This document shows positions 22,586 through 30,975 of a stretch of DNA of 64,000 bases, piece by piece. The stretch's first letter is position 1; the number at the start of each line of letters is the position of its first letter. Under the pieces are notes generated by a model. That model saw only the letters and a list, made by a program, of their open reading frames with translations. It was not told the origin of the DNA and did no database searches. This DNA comes from a bacterium (lineage in GTDB: Bacteria > SZUA-182 > DTGQ01), in NCBI GenBank assembly GCA_040755755.1, contig JBFLZW010000069.1, forward strand, positions 57,642 through 121,641, in the 5' to 3' direction. A program made the position numbers and the translations under genes.

Positions 22586-23167
22586 TTAAATGATTGGGAG
22601 TAACGGTAAAAGTGCAGAAATCCCGGGTAGAATCCCAGTAGTGGTAAGTCTTTTAACTGTGGGCGTAGCAGTTGGATTGTATGAATAGGGAGGACCAGTT
22701 GCTGCTGGAGCTGCAAGCAGTGCTGGAAGCAAAGCAAGTGCAGTAGGCGCTATTGCCGGAACGGTCGTTGTTGGAAGAGTTGTCGTTGGAACCGTGGTGG
22801 TCGGTGCAATTGCGGTAATAGGAACGGCACTGACATTTACTACTGATATCGCAGGATTGAAAATGATGGTGATCGTGGCCGCAGCATTTCTCAGCATGGG
22901 CCGGGGAATACTCAGGGGAACAGGAAGCGGTGCCAAGGGAGATGGGCGCAGGGAAGGCGGAAGTGAGGGCAAAGGCAAGAAAGACGCCGGTGTATAGAAA
23001 GCGGATGAAACAAACGGTGCAGATGGAGGGAATAGGTGGGGTATAGAGGAATAAGCCGTTTGCGGTCCAATCCCCCCGGAAAATACGGTCATCTGAGCTG
23101 TTGTGAAATCGAAAGATGCTAATAAAATGATAACCACTGTGGCGAGTGCCGCGGTCCATCTTTTCAT
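22586..23167 (-). CDS. Secreted Pro/Thr/Ala-rich protein, SGGIGPQTAYSS family (copy 2)
   Basis: A 193-residue near duplicate of the protein at 21884-22507. The signal peptide (LATVVIILLASFDFTTA) differs, but the mature start QMTVFSGGIGPQTAYSSIP and the following 110 residues, including IPRPMLRNAAATITIIFNP and the TTTVPTTTLPTTTVP linker, are almost the same. Over roughly 360 bases the two genes differ at only a few positions, which points to a recent duplication or to gene conversion. The C-terminal ends differ (ISALLPLLPII here). AAGGAGA precedes the ATG. Confidence 0.75.
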   Translation of the reverse strand: MKRWTAALATVVIILLASFDFTTAQMTVFSGGIGPQTAYSSIPHLFPPSAPFVSSAFYTPASFLPLPSLPPSLRPSPLAPLPVPLSIPRPMLRNAAATITIIFNPAISVVNVSAVPITAIAPTTTVPTTTLPTTTVPAIAPTALALLPALLAAPAATGPPYSYNPTATPTVKRLTTTGILPGISALLPLLPII

Positions 23168-23330
23168 TCCTTAATTTTCTCCTTACCAAACAAGCTGTTT
23201 TAACCTGAAACTTATCTATAAATACACGCTGCAAAGGAACTGAAAAAATACCCCCCCAAGACAGGAATTACCCCCTTCCCCTCTCTTGGGGAGTGATTTT
23301 CCAGGCTGTACGGCCCTATAAAAGCTGAGC

Positions 23331-23771
23331 CTATATAAACAATGATGACAAGTAGGCGAAAAGCAGAGGATTAGCCACAGAAAGAGGAGTCGGGGCGTAG
23401 AGTGAACTGGCGTAAATGATAGCAAGAATACTAAACAAGGGCGCAGGTGCTGCGGTAGTAGTTGTTGGTGTTGTGGAAACAATAGTTGCTGCCGATGTCG
23501 GAGTAACCACTGTTGGCGCTCCAATGACTACCACTCCTGCTGTCGGGCTTACGGCGGTAAGCCCGGGGGAGATGATAATGGTAGCCTGGGGCGATCTTGA
23601 AAACGGTGTCGGCAAGATTGGTGCTGGAAAGAATTGAGATGGCGGAGCCTGTACCCAGGGCATGAATGCAGGATAGGGTACAGGATATTGACACCCGCCC
23701 TCCTGAAAGGCAAATCCTGAGATAATAACGGACAACATGAGGATAAGACAAATCTTTTGAGTATGGCACAT
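23331..23771 (-). CDS. Secreted Pro/Thr-rich small protein
   Basis: A 146-residue exported protein, the first gene of the secreted cluster. The signal peptide (ICLILMLSVIISGFAF) ends near EGGC before QYPVPYPAFMPW; the Cys there could also be a lipobox (less typical sequence). The mature chain has a Pro/Phe/Trp-rich start, a PQATIIISPGLTAVSP segment that resembles the ITIIFNPALSVVNV block of the two downstream genes, a Thr-rich TTPTTTTAAPAP linker and a hydrophobic end. GGGAGGAG precedes the ATG. AT-rich DNA upstream (23790-23830) probably holds the promoter. Function unknown. Confidence 0.7.
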   Translation of the reverse strand: MCHTQKICLILMLSVIISGFAFQEGGCQYPVPYPAFMPWVQAPPSQFFPAPILPTPFSRSPQATIIISPGLTAVSPTAGVVVIGAPTVVTPTSAATIVSTTPTTTTAAPAPLFSILAIIYASSLYAPTPLSVANPLLFAYLSSLFI

Positions 23772-24366
23772 ATAATGTCTCCTCCCATTTGGTAAATATA
23801 TTATATTTTTATATTATATAATTTTGATCAATGCTGGGGATTTTTCATGTTTTTCTTTTAAGAGGCGGGGCATCCTGAGCTGGGGGTTTTAAGAGTGTAA
23901 TCCCCGCCTGACAGCAGGTTAGAGTTTCTCTGGTAAATAACCTGCCCCCCTGGATGTTAATTGGCATAACATCCAGGGGGCTTAAGAAACTCCTCACTCC
24001 GCTATTGCAACCTTCATACCATGCCCGGCAAGAGAGCGGCATTTGAGTGTTGATCTCAAGCCCCCTGCCTGGATATTTATCTGAAATTTTTCATGAATGC
24101 CCTCATTGGGAAAGGATTGACAGGATTGGAGAGTACAACACCTGAATGGCCGGATAATAGCAAAAATAGAGTCTATTTTTAAGACTGGCGTAGCAAAAAT
24201 GGACGAAAATAGAATTTCCCGGATCGATTTTCTCATTTTATCAATTCGGATTTTACCTTGAAAATAACGAAAACATATAATATCATAAGCTGATTAATCT
24301 TGTTTTTGAGGGAATTTTTCATGACCCGATGGAATACTGACAAGTGCAGGGGATGGGAGTGATCAG
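23772..24366. other. Intergenic region between secreted cluster and thiL
   Basis: About 600 bases without a supported gene. It contains an AT-rich tract just upstream of the secreted cluster (probable minus-strand promoter), a hairpin at 23946-23980, and the leader of thiL. I looked for a TPP riboswitch before thiL and found no match. Confidence 0.5.
23946..23980. terminator. Hairpin, 14-base stem
   Basis: CCCCCTGGATGTTA (23946-23959) pairs exactly with TAACATCCAGGGGG (23967-23980) around a 7-base loop. No T tract on either side, so it may be a palindromic repeat or an operator rather than a terminator. Confidence 0.45.
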
Positions 24367-25446
24367 ATGGCCTCAACTAAAATGCCGGGAGAATTCCGGT
24401 TAATCGAGCGTGTTCAGGCTCTGCTTGCTCCGGTTACTGATGAGAAGCAGGTTATTCTCGGCATCGGAGATGACTGCGCAGTGCTTGAGGGATCGGGAGG
24501 AAAATATTCTCTGGTCACGACCGATATGCTGGTCGAGGATATTCACTTCAGCCGGGCCTTTTCCTCCCTCCGTGAGATCGGCCAAAAGGCCATGCTCGTG
24601 AATATCAGCGATATTGCGGCCATGGGCGGAGAGCCGAGGTTTGCCTTTATCTCTCTGGCCCTTCCCCCATGCCATACCCTGGAAGAGTTTGATGAGCTGT
24701 GGCAGGGCCTCATCGAGGCAGCCCAAAAGCATTCTCTCCTGATTCTGGGAGGAGATACGAACGCCAGTTTTCCCCGGATCAAGAGCCGTGGTCTGGTGAT
24801 TAACGTCACCCTGATCGGGGAAGTCTGGCCTGCCCAGATGATCACCCGCACGGGAGCGCGGGAGGGGGATATGATCCTCCTGACCGGACAGATCGGCGAT
24901 TCGGCTGCCGGGCTCGACCTCTTGACTATAAGCAGGCATCCCCGTGCTCAGGGGGCCGGGCTTAACCCCGAAGACACCCGGTATCAGCAGGCGGTCCGCA
25001 GGCACCGGGTTCCCGTTATCCGCCTTGCTGAGTCCAGGATCATCAGTCAGCATCATCTGGCCACCGCCATGATCGATGTCAGTGACGGGGTGGCTGGAGA
25101 CTTGCGGCATCTGTGTTGCCAGGGGGAGGTAGGGGCTATCCTTTGGCCTGACCGCATTCCCGTGTCAGAAGCTGCGGCTGACGTTGCCCGGATGCTCGGC
25201 CAGGATCCCCTCACCTATGCTCTCTGCGGCGGGGAGGATTATGAACTGCTCTTTACCGCTTCGCCTGATAAGGCTTATGAGGCCAAAAGAATAATTGAGC
25301 GGGAAACCGGCACACCGGTCAGTATCATCGGTGAGATTACCGAAAAAACCAGGGGCATTCACCTGATCGATGCCCAGGGACAACTCACCCCTGTTCCGGA
25401 AGCGGGATTTGATCACTTCAAAAAAGAACGACAAGGAGAAGAATAA
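24367..25446 (+). CDS. thiL: Thiamine-monophosphate kinase
   Basis: A 359-residue ThiL that phosphorylates thiamine monophosphate to the cofactor thiamine diphosphate with ATP. Family motifs are in order: GEFRLIERV, VILGIGDDCAVL, LVTTDMLVEDIHF, MLVNISDIAAMGGEPRF, GGDTNAS, LTGQIGDSAAGLDLL, AMIDVSDGVAGDL and GGEDYELLF. These form the PurM-type ATP and substrate sites. It is the first gene of a plus-strand set; the next gene starts 4 bases after its stop. No other thiamine gene is nearby. Confidence 0.95.
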   Translation: MASTKMPGEFRLIERVQALLAPVTDEKQVILGIGDDCAVLEGSGGKYSLVTTDMLVEDIHFSRAFSSLREIGQKAMLVNISDIAAMGGEPRFAFISLALPPCHTLEEFDELWQGLIEAAQKHSLLILGGDTNASFPRIKSRGLVINVTLIGEVWPAQMITRTGAREGDMILLTGQIGDSAAGLDLLTISRHPRAQGAGLNPEDTRYQQAVRRHRVPVIRLAESRIISQHHLATAMIDVSDGVAGDLRHLCCQGEVGAILWPDRIPVSEAAADVARMLGQDPLTYALCGGEDYELLFTASPDKAYEAKRIIERETGTPVSIIGEITEKTRGIHLIDAQGQLTPVPEAGFDHFKKERQGEE

Positions 25447-25450
25447 TCAT

Positions 25451-26290
25451 ATGGAAGATTCAGGATTGGAAAAGGAGCTTCAGCAGGCTTCGCATTTCAT
25501 TCAGGAGCAAACCGGCATTGTTCCTGCGATCGGCATTATTCTGGGCACCGGTATGGGGGCATTGCTCGACAGGCTGGAGGAGGCCGTGGCTGTCCCCTAT
25601 GCCCGGATTCCGGGCTTTCCCTGCTCAGCAGGGCAGGAGGAGAGTGAACGGGAGCGGCTGTTCCTTGGCAGACTTGCCCAAAAGCCTGTTCTTATCCTTC
25701 CCAAGAGGTTCCATTATTACGAAGGGTATACCGGACACCAGGTTGCTTTCCCGGTCAGGGTCATGAAGCAGCTTGGTGTGCGGACCATGATCGCCTGCAA
25801 CGCTGCCGGCGGGCTCAACCCCCTGTTCAAGGCCGGGGACCTTATGGTCATCGTGGACCATATCAATCTTATGGGAACCAGTCCCTTGATCGGCCCGAAT
25901 CCCGATTGGCTGGGGCTCCGGTTTCCCGATATGAAAGATGCCTATGATCCACAACTCATCAGCCTTGCCGGGCAGATTGCCCTTGAGGAAAGAATACCTC
26001 TCCATAAGGGTGTCTATGTCGCCGTTCACGGGCCGAATCTCGAAACCCCTGCCGAAACCCGGTTTCTTCGGGCAACCGGTGCCGATGCGGTAGGAATGTC
26101 TACGGTACCTGAAGTCATTGTCGGCATTCATGCGGGCTTGCGGATACTCGCCTTTTCAATCATCAGCAATGTCAATCTGCCCGATGCGTTTCAGGCGATC
26201 AGCTATGAGGAAGTTGTTGCCGTGGCAGCCAGGACTGAAGTTACCCTGAGATACCTTATCGAGAAGATCGTAGCCCGGATTGAGGTTTAA
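25451..26290 (+). CDS. punA: Purine nucleoside phosphorylase (PNP/MTAP family)
   Basis: A 279-residue class I purine nucleoside phosphorylase. Motifs: AIGIILGTGMGAL (phosphate-binding loop), LPKRFHYYEGYTGHQVAFPVR, TMIACNAAGGLNP, VAVHGPNLETPAETRF, GADAVGMSTVPEVIVG and ISNVNLPDAF. It splits purine nucleosides with phosphate to base and ribose-1-phosphate. The ATG at 25451 follows AAGGAGA; a longer frame extends into thiL. Two MtaD-type deaminases follow, so it probably acts in salvage of nucleosides derived from S-adenosylmethionine, which is contextual inference. Confidence 0.9.
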   Translation: MEDSGLEKELQQASHFIQEQTGIVPAIGIILGTGMGALLDRLEEAVAVPYARIPGFPCSAGQEESERERLFLGRLAQKPVLILPKRFHYYEGYTGHQVAFPVRVMKQLGVRTMIACNAAGGLNPLFKAGDLMVIVDHINLMGTSPLIGPNPDWLGLRFPDMKDAYDPQLISLAGQIALEERIPLHKGVYVAVHGPNLETPAETRFLRATGADAVGMSTVPEVIVGIHAGLRILAFSIISNVNLPDAFQAISYEEVVAVAARTEVTLRYLIEKIVARIEV

Positions 26291-26335
26291 GCATCTGGCC
26301 TTAATAATGATTCTCAATTGCTTATATTACAATAA

Positions 26336-26405
26336 AAACAAAGACAAAGGCAAAGGACACCACAGAGACACAGAGGCACTGAGGTACACAGAGTAAAGCA
26401 GAGGA
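26336..26405 (+). repeat. CACAGAGACACAGAGG-type repeat, left copy
   Basis: A run reading ACAAAGACAAAGGCAAAGGA then CCACAGAGACACAGAGGCAC. The same motif occurs in inverted orientation at 27870-27945, so the first mtaD gene is flanked by an inverted pair. This motif is widespread in intergenic DNA of environmental bacteria. Confidence 0.7.
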
Positions 26406-26490
26406 GTGGGAGTAAACAAATGTCGGGTGGGGCTTTTCACCCCTCCCCAATACCAGAGGCGAGCAGTGAAAGAGAAAAAGGAGAAGCAGC

Positions 26491-27837
26491 ATGACACCGA
26501 TTGAAACGTCAGACCGCCAGCAGGCCGATTCACTTATCCTGGGCCGATGGCTCCTGTCTATGGCCCCCCGGTCAAACCCGCTCGAATATGGCGGCGTGGC
26601 CATTAAGGCTGACAGGATCCTCGACGCAGGCCGCGCTGAGGAGCTTGAGCAGAAATACCGGGCCAAAAAAGTCTATCATCTCCCCCACCATTTGATTATG
26701 CCGGGTCTTATCAATGCCCACACCCATGCGGCCATGACCCTCTTCCGGGGGCTGGCGGATGACATCCCCCTGATGGACTGGCTGCAAGGGTATATTTTCC
26801 CCGCTGAGCAAAAACTGTCGGACAGCCTGGTCTACGCAGGCACACAGCTTGCCTGCCTGGAGATGATGCTTTCGGGAATCACAACTTTCTGCGATATGTA
26901 TCTTTTTGAAAAATCCGCAGCCCAGGCTGCACGGGACATGAACATGCGCGCTATCGTGGGTGAGGTCCTCTACGATTTTCCCTCGCCTAATTATGGCCCG
27001 CCGGAAGCGGGTTTTCAATATACCGAAGAGCTGATTCAGCAATGGCAGGGCGATCCGCTCATTTATCCTGCCGTGGAGCCTCATTCTCCCTACACCTGCT
27101 CGCCTGAGCTGTTGAAAAAATGTAAAGAGATAGCTGAAAAATATGATGTCTCCCTGATTATTCACCTGGCTGAAACCAGGCAGGAAGCGCAGATAATCCA
27201 GGAGCGGTACGGGAAGAATCCCGTGCAGCATCTTGCGGCCCTGGGAGTGCTGGACCATCAGCTCCTGGCTGATCATTGCGTCTGGCTGGAGGAGCAGGAT
27301 ATCGAACTCTTCAAAGAGCGCAAGGTCAGGGTGGCCCATATGCCCGAAAGCAACATGAAGCTGGCTTCAGGCATCGCCCCTGTTCCCCGCCTGCTCGAGC
27401 AGGGAATCATCGTGGGACTTGGCACCGATGGATGCGCCAGCAACAACAACCTGGACCTTTTTCAGGAAATGGATACGGCTGCCAAGCTCCACAAGGTATC
27501 TACCGGGGACCCGACCGTCATGAGAGCGCAGGCAGTGCTGGAAATGGCCACCATCGGGGGAGCCCGCGCCGTCGGCCTGGAGCATGAGATCGGCAGCCTG
27601 GAGCCGGGAAAGAAGGCGGACCTTATCGCCCTTAATCTCAACCAGCCGCACCTTTTGCCATTGTACAATATCCATTCTCACCTGGTCTATGCCGCGCGGG
27701 GGGCTGATGTTGACAGCGTCTGGATCAACGGCGAACTGGTGGTCAAAGACCGCTCACCCGTCAAAGCCGACCTTGAAAGGATCCTGCACCAGGCCGGGGA
27801 GTTGAAAGAGCGGGTACTTGGGTTTTTGAAACAATGA
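26491..27837 (+). CDS. mtaD: MtaD-type amidohydrolase (5'-methylthioadenosine/SAH deaminase), copy 1
   Basis: A 448-residue amidohydrolase. Zinc ligands: NAHTHAAMTLFRGLADD (HxH, about residues 73-75), His in VEPHSPYTC, His in LIIHLAETRQE, and Asp in GLGTDGCASNNNLDLFQEM. These patterns are typical of deaminases that convert methylthioadenosine or S-adenosylhomocysteine to the inosyl forms. AAGGAGAAG precedes the ATG. A second paralogue follows 121 bases later and a purine nucleoside phosphorylase precedes it, which makes a coherent salvage route. A related enzyme, aminofutalosine deaminase, is a less likely alternative because no mqn genes are present. Confidence 0.88.
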   Translation: MTPIETSDRQQADSLILGRWLLSMAPRSNPLEYGGVAIKADRILDAGRAEELEQKYRAKKVYHLPHHLIMPGLINAHTHAAMTLFRGLADDIPLMDWLQGYIFPAEQKLSDSLVYAGTQLACLEMMLSGITTFCDMYLFEKSAAQAARDMNMRAIVGEVLYDFPSPNYGPPEAGFQYTEELIQQWQGDPLIYPAVEPHSPYTCSPELLKKCKEIAEKYDVSLIIHLAETRQEAQIIQERYGKNPVQHLAALGVLDHQLLADHCVWLEEQDIELFKERKVRVAHMPESNMKLASGIAPVPRLLEQGIIVGLGTDGCASNNNLDLFQEMDTAAKLHKVSTGDPTVMRAQAVLEMATIGGARAVGLEHEIGSLEPGKKADLIALNLNQPHLLPLYNIHSHLVYAARGADVDSVWINGELVVKDRSPVKADLERILHQAGELKERVLGFLKQ

Positions 27838-27869
27838 GTTATCGAGAACCGGACATTGAGGTTTCCACC

Positions 27870-27945
27870 AGGTGTTTTTCTCTGTGCCTCTGTGCCTCTG
27901 TGTCTGTGTGGTTTCTTTTGTCTTTTTTTTGTCTTTGTATTTTCC
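27870..27945 (-). repeat. CACAGAGACACAGAGG-type repeat, right copy (inverted)
   Basis: Reverse-complement version of the repeat at 26336-26405 (plus strand reads CTCTGTGCCTCTGTGCCTCT, then GTCTGTGTGG and a T/G-rich run). It fills most of the spacer between the two mtaD genes. Confidence 0.7.
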
Positions 27946-27958
27946 CTGAGGAGATGCG

Positions 27959-29272
27959 ATGCAGAATGCTGATTTATTGATTTGCGGAGGGAAGGTGCTG
28001 ACCCTGGATGAGGGGGATACAATTCTTGATCCGGGAGATATTGCCATCAGGGGAGACACCATCCTGGAGATCGGACAGAATTTACCGGAAAAATACCAAA
28101 GCTCCACAACCCTGGATGCCAGGGACCAATTGCTCATGCCGGGTCTCGTCAATGCTCATGCCCATGCGGCCATGACACTCTTCCGTGGTCTGGCCGATGA
28201 CCTTGCCCTGATGGACTGGCTGGAAAATCACATCTTCCCGGCTGAAAACCGGTTCATGAGTCCGGAGCATGTTTATCTGGGAACCCTTCTGGCCTGTTGT
28301 GAAATGATCAGATCCGGCACCACCACCCTGTGTGATGGATATTTCTTTGAAGAAGAGGCCGCCCGTGCTGTCCATGACGCTGGCCTTCGGGGTGTCATGG
28401 CCCAGGGAATCATCGATTTTCCTTCTCCCGATGCTCCCGATCCCCAGGAAGGTTTGCGTCTGGCTGAAGAGTTTATCTGCCGGTGGAAAGGGTCGGACCG
28501 GATCAGACCGGCGCTCTTTTGTCATTCAACCTATACCTGCGGTCCCCAAACCATCCGGGAAGTTAAAAAGGTGGCTGAGAAGCATCATGTTCCCCTTGGC
28601 ATTCACCTTGCGGAAACGCAGCAGGAAGTCCGGGAAATCATGCAGCGGTACGGAAAACGGCCGGTCCGGCATCTGGCCGATCTTGGCGTCCTGGATGAGA
28701 CGCTCATGGCCGTTCATTGCGTATGGCTTGATCCGCACGAGATCGACCTGCTCCACAAATTCAAGGTAAAGGCAGTCCATGTGCCGGAAAGTAACATGAA
28801 GCTGGCCAGTGGCATATCGCCGGTTCCTGCTCTTCTCCAGAGGGGAATAACGGTTGGACTCGGCACCGATGGCTGCGCCAGCAATAATGACCTCGATCTT
28901 TTTCAGGAGATGGATAGCGCAGCCAAGCTCCACAAGGTCTTCGCTCAGGATCCCACTGTCCTCAACGCCAGGCAGGTTGTTCGCATGGCCACTGCGGAAG
29001 GGGCCGCAGTATTGGGCCTGCCCCGTGAGATCGGCTCACTCGAACCTGGCAAGAAGGCGGATATAATCACCCTCGACCTTCAAAAACCTCACCTTCTGCC
29101 CCTGTATAACCTGTATTCTCACCTGGTGTATACCTTCAACGGTGCCGATGTCAACAGCGTGATAGTCAATGGAACCCTGCTCATGAGAAATCGAAAATTC
29201 CTGCACCTGGATGAAGATCAGCTCCTGGAGCGCATTGTCGATCTGTCCGGGGAGATTACCAAAGTTCGATAA
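27959..29272 (+). CDS. mtaD: MtaD-type amidohydrolase, copy 2
   Basis: A 437-residue paralogue of the preceding gene; long stretches are the same (NAHAHAAMTLFRGLADDLAL, VHVPESNMKLASGI, GTDGCASNNDLDLFQEMDSA, SLEPGKKADIITLDL, LLPLYNLYSHLVY). The first zinc motif is HAHAA rather than HTHAA. All metal ligands are kept, so both enzymes should be active, perhaps with different preference (methylthioadenosine, S-adenosylhomocysteine or adenosine). GAGGAG lies 5 bases before the ATG. A tandem duplication followed by divergence is likely. Confidence 0.87.
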   Translation: MQNADLLICGGKVLTLDEGDTILDPGDIAIRGDTILEIGQNLPEKYQSSTTLDARDQLLMPGLVNAHAHAAMTLFRGLADDLALMDWLENHIFPAENRFMSPEHVYLGTLLACCEMIRSGTTTLCDGYFFEEEAARAVHDAGLRGVMAQGIIDFPSPDAPDPQEGLRLAEEFICRWKGSDRIRPALFCHSTYTCGPQTIREVKKVAEKHHVPLGIHLAETQQEVREIMQRYGKRPVRHLADLGVLDETLMAVHCVWLDPHEIDLLHKFKVKAVHVPESNMKLASGISPVPALLQRGITVGLGTDGCASNNDLDLFQEMDSAAKLHKVFAQDPTVLNARQVVRMATAEGAAVLGLPREIGSLEPGKKADIITLDLQKPHLLPLYNLYSHLVYTFNGADVNSVIVNGTLLMRNRKFLHLDEDQLLERIVDLSGEITKVR

Positions 29273-29437
29273 AATTAAAGTAATCAAGATGCATATTTGA
29301 CGGTTTGATATCACGTTGGATATAATTAAAAGTAATTAAAAATCGTAAGGAGGAATAGTGATCAAACGTCTGTCCTGATAAATATTTAAATTTATTATAA
29401 CTTTATTCAGTAATCAACAAGAGGATATTGCTAACCG

Positions 29438-30778
29438 ATGGACAGCCATAAGGGATCACAATTCAATCTGTTCATACCAATTGATGGTTCCGAAGAGACC
29501 CTGATCTACAACACGCTGCGCGGTTCGGAAGTGGTGGTTGACAGCCATCTTCGGGCTCTCATCGAAACAGGCCGACAATCCGGAAAGACGCTGTCTTCTG
29601 CCGATCAATCCAACCTGGAGCAGCTCAGGGAACTTGGCATTATCGTTTCTGAATATGTCGATGAAGACCGGGAGCTGGAATACTGGTTTCAGAAAATCAA
29701 ATTTGATAATTCTGACTTGACTGTCACGATCCTGCCCACCTTTGCCTGTAATCTGAGATGTACGTACTGCATCCAGGAGGATATCAAGACCAGTGCCTTT
29801 ATGGACGGCGAGACCTGCAGCCTGGCAGTAGCCTGGATTACGAAGAAGCTGGAGCATGTTTCACCGCGAGCTCTGACCATTTTATTTTATGGCGGCGAGC
29901 CTCTTTTGAACATGCCTGCCATTCATTACCTGAGCCGGGCGCTCCATAAGGCGACTGCGGACAGGGGAATTGAGCTGGCCATTCATATCGTCACCAATGG
30001 AGTTTTTTTGACCGGCGAGATCGTGGATTCACTCCTGCCTCTTGGTCTTCGCGGCATAAAGATAACCTTGGATGGCGATGAGGAGGCTCATGACCTCAAA
30101 CGTCCCTTTCAGAATGGAGAGGGCACTTTTCAGCAGATATTCCGGAATCTGGTTGAGATTTATGGCCGGGTGCCCATCCGCCTGGGAGGAAATTTCGATG
30201 ATTCCACCAAAGAATCTATCCCCGCTCTTCTCGATCGCCTTGTTGAAGCAGGCATCAAAGAGAAGATAGAGCAGGTCCATTTTAAACCGATAATCACCAG
30301 TCTGGCCCACAAGAAATCGAATGGAGGCGGCTGCGAGGTCTGCACCTTCTCCGATGTAAGGCCAGAAGACATTCTCCGGATCAGAAGAGAGATCGAACAG
30401 AGGGGCTTTCACCCCAATAACGGCATAGCTCTGGGGCCGTGCTCCGTCATCAAGGAGCACTCGTATACCATAGATCCCTGCGGCAGAATCTATAAGTGCG
30501 GCGGTTTTGCCGGGATGGAGGAATTTGCAGTTGGTGATATCCGAAGCGATTCCTTCAATTACCGGCTGACTGAATTCATGACCGCAGACCTTTGGAAGAA
30601 ATGCCGCGGATGTCCCTATATTCCTCTGTGCGGAGGAGGCTGCCGAAACAGTGCTTTCCTGAAAGGAGGTGACTTTCTCCAGCCGGCATGTGAGCGAAGG
30701 TACTTTGATCAGGTAGCCATCCCGTTGATTAAAGAGGAATACCTCGAGATCATCAGCCAAGGAGGTGAAATTCAATGA
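29438..30778 (+). CDS. Radical SAM/SPASM peptide maturase
   Basis: A 446-residue radical SAM enzyme. Residues 1-100 form an N-terminal domain (FNLFIPIDGSEETLIYNTLR) of the kind that precedes many SPASM peptide maturases and may hold the leader-binding function. The radical SAM cluster motif is ACNLRCTYC (about residues 105-113); FYGGEPLL and a TNG motif follow. The C-terminal SPASM region has the expected cysteines (LGPCSVIKE, DPCGRIYKCGG, CRGCPYIPLCGGGC, PACERRY) for two more iron-sulfur clusters. Its stop overlaps the start of a 24-codon gene, the expected place for its peptide substrate. No sulfatase needing this maturase is adjacent. Confidence 0.9.
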   Translation: MDSHKGSQFNLFIPIDGSEETLIYNTLRGSEVVVDSHLRALIETGRQSGKTLSSADQSNLEQLRELGIIVSEYVDEDRELEYWFQKIKFDNSDLTVTILPTFACNLRCTYCIQEDIKTSAFMDGETCSLAVAWITKKLEHVSPRALTILFYGGEPLLNMPAIHYLSRALHKATADRGIELAIHIVTNGVFLTGEIVDSLLPLGLRGIKITLDGDEEAHDLKRPFQNGEGTFQQIFRNLVEIYGRVPIRLGGNFDDSTKESIPALLDRLVEAGIKEKIEQVHFKPIITSLAHKKSNGGGCEVCTFSDVRPEDILRIRREIEQRGFHPNNGIALGPCSVIKEHSYTIDPCGRIYKCGGFAGMEEFAVGDIRSDSFNYRLTEFMTADLWKKCRGCPYIPLCGGGCRNSAFLKGGDFLQPACERRYFDQVAIPLIKEEYLEIISQGGEIQ

Positions 30779-30849
30779 AGATCATCAAGAAGGGCAGTAA
30801 AATTGTCGTTCCGAGGCCTGATTGTCAGGTAGTCATTGACTGGAGGTAA
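30775..30849 (+). CDS. Candidate RiPP precursor peptide (24 residues)
   Basis: A 24-codon ORF that starts at an ATG overlapping the maturase stop (ATGA, 30775-30778), with GGAGGTG (30761-30767) at proper spacing. The peptide begins MKIIKKGSKI (basic, leader-like) and ends PDCQVVIDWR, with a single Cys and a single Trp near the C-terminus. Such tiny peptides next to radical SAM/SPASM enzymes are typical modified-peptide substrates, with thioether or C-C crosslinks as usual products. A rho-independent terminator follows 50 bases later, so maturase and peptide form a closed two-gene unit. Too short for gene finders; the start, frame and context are the evidence. Confidence 0.65.
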   Translation: MKIIKKGSKIVVPRPDCQVVIDWR

Positions 30850-30898
30850 GATCATCGGATCGGGATGTATATTTATCGTAAGGCGGAAAAGTTTGCAG

Positions 30899-30933
30899 CA
30901 GGGCTGGATCCAAAAGGTCCAGCCCTGATTTTT
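30899..30933 (+). terminator. Rho-independent terminator
   Basis: Stem of 12 pairs (30899-30910 with 30916-30927, one G-U) with loop CAAAA, followed by ATTTTTG. It ends the maturase-peptide unit and lies 43 bases before the substrate-binding protein gene. Confidence 0.85.
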
Positions 30934-30975
30934 GTGATCACCACACCTTTATCACTCTGAGGATGCTTTTTACCG

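Noticed and set aside
24250..24366. Possible TPP riboswitch before thiL
   Set aside because: The conserved CTGAGA-type and 3' motifs are not present.
29347..29378. AAGGAGG followed by GTG and a 6-codon frame upstream of the radical SAM gene
   Set aside because: A strong Shine-Dalgarno with a closed mini-ORF could be a leader peptide, but six codons with no regulatory structure nearby is too little to support it.
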